Source of the DNA: Ampelocalamus luodianensis
Lineage: Eukaryota; Streptophyta; Magnoliopsida; Poales; Poaceae
Length of the DNA stretch: 64,000 nucleotides
Direction of reading: 5' to 3'
NCBI GenBank assembly: GCA_036346255.1
Contig: CM070628.1
Span: 13,097,840 to 13,161,839 of the forward strand
The translations under genes were made by a program, and so were the position numbers. Position 1 is the stretch's first letter. Every line of letters starts with the position of its first letter. Of the stretch, positions 58,425-64,000 are shown one piece after another. The notes beneath the pieces are model-generated. The model saw nothing but the letters and a program-made list of their open reading frames with translations, had not been told where the DNA came from and searched no databases.

Positions 58425-58666
58425 CTCCCCCTTGGGCTCTCATCCTTCATATCTATGTCTCGTTAAAACTCCACAAAATATGTTCTGTTGTGCTACATGA
58501 ATTGTCTCGTTAAAAACCTTAGCTGAAAAACTTCAGGGAAAACTTGTCAAGGGAAAAAGAGTACAATTTACCCAATTTCATTCAATCTTCAGGATTTGCT
58601 CTTTGAGTACTCGATCTTTATGATCAAGCTTAAATAATGAGTTCGTGAAGATTCTCCTCCTAAATT

Positions 58667-58990
58667 CTACACTTCTCTAAGTCTCATCATTCCAATTCCA
58701 CGTATGCACCTTTCAAAGCTAGATGCTGAAAGTGACTTAGTGAATAAATATACGAGATTTTCACATGATTTAGTATACGTTACTTTAATTTCGTCCATCT
58801 TTTGCAATTCATGAGCATAGAAGAATTTGGGGTTGGTATGCTTTGTGAGAGGATTCTTCACATAACCCATCTGTACTTGTGCAACACAAGCTGCATTATC
58901 TTCATATATAATAGTGGGAGTTTGCACGATATTCAATCCACACAACTACTGGATGTGGTGAATCATCCACCAAAACCAAACACATTCTCG
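58667..58990 (-). pseudogene. Copia RNase H fragment
   Basis: Reads PTIIYEDNAACVAQVQMGYV, NPKFFYAHELQK and LVYLFTKSLSASSFERCI in one frame of 92 codons. The acidic position in YEDNAAC is kept. This is the C-terminal end of pol, near the PPT. Confidence 0.9.
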
Positions 58991-59229
58991 TAAGGCCTCA
59001 TACAATGCTATGATTTCCGAGTGGTTCATCGAAGTCGACACAAGATATTTCTTAGACGATTTTCATGGAATTGCAGTTCCACCACATAGGAATACATAGC
59101 ATGTTTGCTATTTGGATGTATACGGGTTCTACAGGTACCCGGCATCTGCATTGCCATTCATAGTTAGGTCTTGGTTCTTTCCATAGAACAGACCAAGTTC
59201 TTTGCTTTCTTGGAGGTATTGGAAGATGT

Positions 59230-60240
59230 CCTTCATTCCCTGTCAATGCCTTTGATAGGTTCTGTACTATACCTTGCTAATAGGTTCACGGCAAATGCAA
59301 TGCCTGATTTAGTACAGTTTGCTAAATATATGAGTGCTTCTATTGCACTTAAGTATGAAAATTCTGGTCCCAGGACTTCCTCCCCCTCTTCTTTAGGTCT
59401 ATACGGGTCTTTGTCTTGCTGCAAAGATCTCCCGACCATTGACACTTTCAAAGGGTATGCCTTTCCAAAGCCGAATCTTTCTAGCACCTTCTGAGTGTAG
59501 GTTGACTAATGCACTAATATTCCTTTAGGGACATGCTCAAGCTGCAAGCCTAGGCAATATTTGGTTTTCACCCAAATCTTTCATTTCGAACTCTAACTCC
59601 AGATAAGAGTTTGCTTTCTTAATATCCTTCAGGGTTCCGATGATATTCAGATCATTTTCATACACATAGATCATACAAAATCCATCCTGGGATCGTTGTA
59701 TAAATACACAAGGTTTATTCTTATTGTTCGTGTAGCCTTTCTTGCATAGAAAGTCGCTTCAAGCGATTATACCACATTCTACCTGATTGCTTAATTCTGT
59801 ACAGTGACTTTCTGAGTTTCACACTGTACATATTTTTATTTGCTCTGTCTTGGTTCGGGACAAGGATATATTCAGGTATCTTCATATAAATATCCGAATC
59901 CAATATTTCATAAAGGTATGCTGGTACCCCATCTATCAATTTCACTTCTAACTTCAAGTTCACTGCCATTGAGATAAATATCTAAAGGGAGTTCCACCCA
60001 TGACCGGGAGTAGGTTTCTTCATAATCATCTCCTGGATGTTGAGTGAAACCTTGTGCAACGAGCCTTGCTTCTTTTCATTTCTCTATTGAACAAATACCC
60101 ACTTATACCCTACGGGGTGCACATGGGGAGACATGCGGCTTACAAGCCCAAACACCTCTCTTTTATTCAAAGAGAATAATTTAATTTCTATTGCCTTCTT
60201 CCAATCTTCCTAATATGATCTTTTCTTTCTTTCAGCGAGC
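59230..60240 (-). pseudogene. Copia reverse transcriptase fragment
   Basis: The N-terminal part has LNKREVFGLVSRMSPHVHP and GYKWVFV (60080-60180). The middle has LKLEVKLIDGVPAYLYEILD and YSVKLRKSLYRIKQSGRMWY (59780-59965). The end has FSYLSAIEALIYLANC (59300-59360). The active-site region reads MIYVYENDLNIIG (about 59640-59680) where YVDD is expected, so the catalytic pair is lost. Several frameshifts. Confidence 0.9.
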
Positions 60241-60786
60241 GATGCAGGCTCTGGATCAAGATCAATGATTGTGGAAAAAAAATTTGTAAAATAAATATCG
60301 ATATTAGCTGTTGTCTTATTCATAGATTCTCCCAAGGTCACAAAGTTTATAGCTATTTCTTTAAGGGGAATTCTTTTCAATGTTTCTACTTGCTCACCGC
60401 TACTTCCAATTACGGGGCAAGTCCCTTTAGTTTTTCAACTCCGATGTGTGTGCACACATCCATACTGATGTCTCCCTTCATGGGGATGTTAAATTATGGT
60501 ATGCCTTTTCTAAAGGTTCCATACCAGTGCCAGGTCTCAACTGGCTCTCCTTCTGGTTCTGGGGAACTTCAGTGATCGGCTGTGTCACCAGGTGTTCCCA
60601 GTTACTTTGGATTCAAGGGGCCGGAGTTCTCGTCCTTTTATTCCGAGGCCTCTGGACGGGATTAGGGATACCTTCTATTTTCTTTGGTATTTCAACCCTC
60701 TCCGGTGCATTGCGTGTAGGCATATGCGACTTGGTCACGCTCTTCAAATCACTAAAGTGGTCAGGCAGTTGATTCGCTAATACATG

Positions 60787-60966
60787 CAAATCAATTATTT
60801 TCTAGACTTCAATTGTCTTCTGGACTTCAATTCAATTATCTTCTGGACTTCAATTATCTTCTAGACTTCTCTATTTGCTTCACTAGTGCGCGGGTCATAT
60901 GCACGGATTCCAATTGTCTTCTGGACTTCAATTGTCTTCTAGACTTCAATTGTCTTCTGAACTTCC
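60787..60966 (-). repeat. 18-bp coding minisatellite in copia pol
   Basis: Units of tcaattgtcttctggact (plus strand) occur about three times on each side of a short unique stretch (60860-60906). On the minus strand each codes for a hexapeptide of the type EVQKTI, in the linker just before RT, next to YDPRTSEANRE and LPDHFSDLKSV. Copia relatives normally carry one such block here, so it seems to have expanded. Confidence 0.85.
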
Positions 60967-61394
60967 CGTGGCTTGCCACGTTATTTCCTGACATTTTCAT
61001 CAAGGGTTGATTTCTCCCCCTAATGATGGGAAATTAACCTAATCTAATATACTATCAACGAATCGGGTATTATGCAAATCTCCAGCCATATGGTCCAAAT
61101 ACTTGATTATGGATGTTGTCATATAACCAACGTATATCCCAGACTTTCAGAGGAGGCCCATTGCATTTCGCTCTGGTGGTGGTATGGGTACAAAAACCTT
61201 ACAACCAATCTTGCGAAGATGAGAAGTTTTCAGTGCTGACCCTTGCGCTAGTTGCATAGGTGAATGTAGTTATAGGCCGACGATCTAAAATTGATGAGAG
61301 CTGCTGCGAGCAGGACTACGAGTCCCCAACATGTAGTTGGTAAATTACAATTCTTCAAAGATCTGCTAGTCCATTCTGGGTGTGGACATGCGGT

Positions 61395-61770
61395 ACAGAA
61401 TGCTCAACTTTTAATTCCCATTTTTACGCAATAATCATCAAATGCCTTCGAAGTAAGTTCTCCGGTGTTGTCCATTCAGGTGGACTTCTCATGATGATTA
61501 GGGAAAATATTTCTAATTTTAATTATCTGCGAGATTAGCTTTGCAAAAGCATAGTTTCTCGCAGACAATAAACATATGTGCGACCATTCCGAGGAAGCAT
61601 CGATGAGCACCATAAAATACCTAAATGACCCTTACAGGGGCTGTATAGGACCGCGAATGTCTCCCTAGATATGGTCCAGGAATGTAGGGACTTCATCCTT
61701 CGCTTTCAGAGCAGAAGGTCTAGTAATTAATTTCCCGATCATGTAGGGCACACAAAATCTTCCTGATTCA
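61395..61770 (-). pseudogene. Copia integrase fragment
   Basis: Includes GPIQPL, SFRYFMVLIDASSEWSHICL, NYAFAKLISQIIKIRNIFP and MDNTGELTSKAFDDYC. The catalytic-type D in MDN and the following E are visible. In-frame stops occur, for example next to GPIQPL. Confidence 0.88.
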
Positions 61771-61928
61771 AGAAAGTTTTTACATTGATGTTATGTTCTT
61801 GTGAATTGTTAATTATATTTCTCATCATCCTAAGACCTCGGCGGCATAATCTATCATGCTAGAGATAGAAAAGTTCAAAGCTTCTAAATACAATTTTCAG
61901 GACAGTATAGGCTGCAAGTGCCTTAATA

Positions 61929-62141
61929 TTAGTGTAGTATAGCCCAGTTTCGTATGGAGGAAGTCATTATAATACCTTTTTCCGTATGGAGGAAGTCATT
62001 ATAATACCTTTTTTCACTTTCTTCATGCTTTGTAATGAGCAGGTATTCCTTACCATACTCTTTTTCAGTCTCTACGTGGAAACCGTTAGCGCGAATATCC
62101 TTGAGAGTTCTAGTCGATTCTGGGTACAACAAGTCTTCTTC
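61929..62141 (-). pseudogene. Copia gag-pre-integrase fragment
   Basis: Contains LLYPESTRTLKDIRANGFHV and EYLLITKHEESEKRYY, the pre-integrase pattern of plant copia elements. A 32-bp tandem duplication lies at 61951-62014. Confidence 0.8.
61951..62014. repeat. 32-bp tandem duplication
   Basis: Adjacent copies start cgtatggaggaagtcattat at 61951 and 61983. Confidence 0.93.
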
Positions 62142-64000
62142 TGTAACATCCCAAATTCTGTACTTGTGTTTCAAATGTAAGAAAATGAGTAGAAATTAAA
62201 ACTTTTTCTTACGTCATGTATTTCCTGTGTGTACTAAACAATTATTGCACCAGAGTATGGAAATACAAAGTCACAAGTCTGTTGATCATCTCCTGGGAAA
62301 TATTTTTCCTAAGTTCTTGGGTTGATATGTGACCCCTCTGAAAAATTTCACAATTTTCAGAAATTGTTTGAATAGTTTTATGGGCTACCAAACTTGCTTG
62401 GCTTGTAGTCAAACCCTAAGCCCCGGTCCGAGTCGACTTGGACTCGGACCTCCGTGTCTTGGTCACACCGAGCCGCTTAGCCGTGTCGGGCTCGGTCGGG
62501 TTAAAGGCGGTGGTCCGGGCCGTTGGATTTAAATCCGACGCCAAAGACCTCCTCGGGTCTTTGTAAAGGACCTCCCACCCCACGACCTCCTCCTGTTCTT
62601 TTACGAAGACAACCTCGAGGACCTCCCGGGACCTCCTTTGCACCTTTTGCAAAGATCACCCTGGGCGACCTCCTCAAACCTCCACGACCACCTCTAGCAC
62701 TTGGGTGATCATGAGCGCCCATCTTGAGATCCGTGGCTCGGACCTCCCCGAGTGTTAGGACCTCTAATACTTAGCCCAAAATCGAGCCTGGATTTCAATC
62801 CAACGACTCACGACTTCCTAGTGGAGCTCGGTGCGGATTTTAGTCGTTGAGCTCTTTGACTGGTCCTCTCACCGTCGGGTGGGCCTGGCATTATCAATTT
62901 TGTGCATGGCAGAGAGAGCGGTGCCTTGTCAACTCTAGGGTCGACAAACGGCTATGTGTCGCCAACATTAAATGTCCGCAGCCCCTTTGCTCAAAAGTCT
63001 CCCGACAACCTACTCCCATCACTTCATGTGTACTATAGCTCAGTGCACCCATAAGCTTGGCCTGGTTCATTTTGGCGCTCGGCTATATATGGATCCCGGC
63101 TTCTCCTTAAGCTTCTTTGGATCCATTCTTGCACCCCTAGTTTCTTTCTCTCGCTCTTGTGCTCAAGTCACCTGAAAGCCTCGCCACCATTGTTAGACCT
63201 TGGAGCTCTCCGCGACCCTTGAGCTCCAAAGTGGTTCAATATTGCAATTTTGGCTATCCTTTGTTCTTTTGGTCACCTCAAGCCTCCCTAACTTGTTTTT
63301 GTTTAAACCTTCACAGAGGTTGACAAATTGGGAGCTTCTTTGTTTGTGGCCGTGGTGGTCGTCTCCTTCGCCTCCGCGAGCACCCCATCACCGAGCTCTT
63401 TCGCCATCCTGGACCTCCTTCACTTCGTGTTGGTACCCTAGTGCTGAAAACCTTATTCTGTTAGACCGCGTTAGTTCTTCGTTTTTGTCACGTTTTGCCT
63501 CCGGCGATCACGTCCGGCTAGCCGCCGGTAGGGTGCGCTTTAGCCCTAGCTGCTGGCACCTTTAGGTCCTCCTCCCTATTTGGGACTCATCCGTGCCTTT
63601 GGTTTCCGCCGATGAGATCCACGTCGCCGGCGACAAGCCGCTGAGCACGCTCGGGTTTTGCCAGTTCAAAACCTTCCGTTTTCGTCATCTTTTTAGGACC
63701 ACTTTAATGCTCAAATCATTGCTTATCATTGGTGCATTAATTGTGTCCTAATTTGTGCCGTGGAGTCACTAACGTGTGGGCCAGGGCCTTAGTATTAAAG
63801 TCCAGAAGTCATTAAGTGTTCCTTTTAGATTCATTTATTGTCAATCATTAGATGCATTAAATTGTCTTAGCCGCCGCTGTCTGGAGGTCCTGCACCATTA
63901 AGTCCACTCTTGGACCTCCTCGGGCTAATCTTAGCCGTTCACGACCTCTTCAAGTGTAGATCTGGGCCTTAGGATCTTTTCCGCAAAATCCTAAGTCTCT
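62142..64000 (+). mobile_element. Forward long LTR, 5' part (runs off window)
   Basis: Starts TGTAACATCCCAAATTCTG directly against copia coding DNA. A GC-rich leader with ccgttggat (62519), repeated gacctcctc/cctccccgag phrases, a TATA box (ctatatatgg) near 63083 and a following GC-rich transcribed part correspond in layout to the reverse element 16761-21460. The downstream end and any target duplication lie outside the window. Short frames here are not convincing genes. Confidence 0.7.

Larger units (their letters stand above)
58154..62141 (-). mobile_element. Ty1/copia element, reversed, decayed and 5'-truncated
   Basis: Read on the minus strand, the order is gag-pre-integrase, integrase, RT, RNase H, PPT and 3' LTR, which is the copia order. 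Stops and frameshifts are frequent throughout. The 5' LTR and gag are absent because the copy ends at 62141, where a forward LTR of another family begins. The protein style (TORK/Tnt1-like) is a judgement from memory. Confidence 0.9.

Noticed and set aside
60787..60966. CRISPR-like or satellite array
   Set aside because: The 18-bp units are in codon phase inside copia pol, so a coding minisatellite is the better reading.
62142..62180. Copia coding continuing beyond 62141
   Set aside because: A minus-strand frame stays open to 62174, but TGTAACATCCC at 62142 is the exact start of a long-LTR family seen elsewhere in the window. I treat the overlap as chance.

Overview
The window is a block of nested transposable elements from a plant nuclear genome, most likely a grass. 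The evidence is GC-rich leaders beside AT-rich spacers, plant-type Ty3/gypsy and Ty1/copia lineages, long LTRs starting TGTAACATCCC or TGTAATATCCC, a plant U1 snRNA gene with a plant upstream sequence element, and plant-style introns. I cannot name the species. No intact protein-coding host gene is visible. The non-transposon content is the U1 snRNA gene (5256-5417) and a decayed exon set of a plant gene (5703-6652, minus), one of whose exons is enclosed by a 244-bp inverted repeat.

Layout. 1-1411: no gene, CAACA-rich. 1412-4734: reverse LTR-type element. 4735-8377: U1 gene, gene fragment, inverted repeat, spacer. 8378-14441: decayed chromodomain Ty3/gypsy element with both LTRs. 14442-15894: GC-rich spacer and simple repeats. 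15895-41803: a broken Tat/Grande-like gypsy element (LTR with palindromic repeats, an RT fragment, an antisense extra ORF, a PPT and a 3' LTR). Other elements are nested in it: a 4.7-kb LTR at 16761-21460 (TSD tacga); a copia-type solo LTR at 23945-34365 (TSD ctcct), itself holding an 8.9-kb element with 2.5-kb LTRs and no recognisable coding (24181-33041, TSD gattg); and a 3.2-kb solo LTR at 36778-40004 (TSD tataa). 41804-45740: degenerate reverse element. 45741-50035: a second, reversed and truncated copy of the copia-type LTR, split by a 3.2-kb solo LTR (45834-49066). 50036-54071: 3' part of a relative of the 24181 element. 54376-56590: reversed solo LTR of that family (TSD catgc). 57224-58059: another Tat LTR. 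58154-62141: reversed decayed copia element. 62142-64000: start of a forward TGTAACATCCC LTR that runs off the window.

The most interesting signals are structures inside the long LTRs rather than genes. (a) Consecutive perfect short hairpins occupy a homologous place in three related LTRs, with stem sequences that differ between subfamilies. (b) A module of roughly 75-95 bp is present six times, and its central palindrome changes sequence while staying (near-)palindromic. (c) Palindromic repeats of about 27 bp built on TCGTA...TACGA occur in the Tat LTRs and in a copia-type LTR. (d) A degenerate repeat of about 183 bp sits in the 2.2-2.5-kb LTRs. All alignments were done by eye, so percentages and exact edges are approximate.
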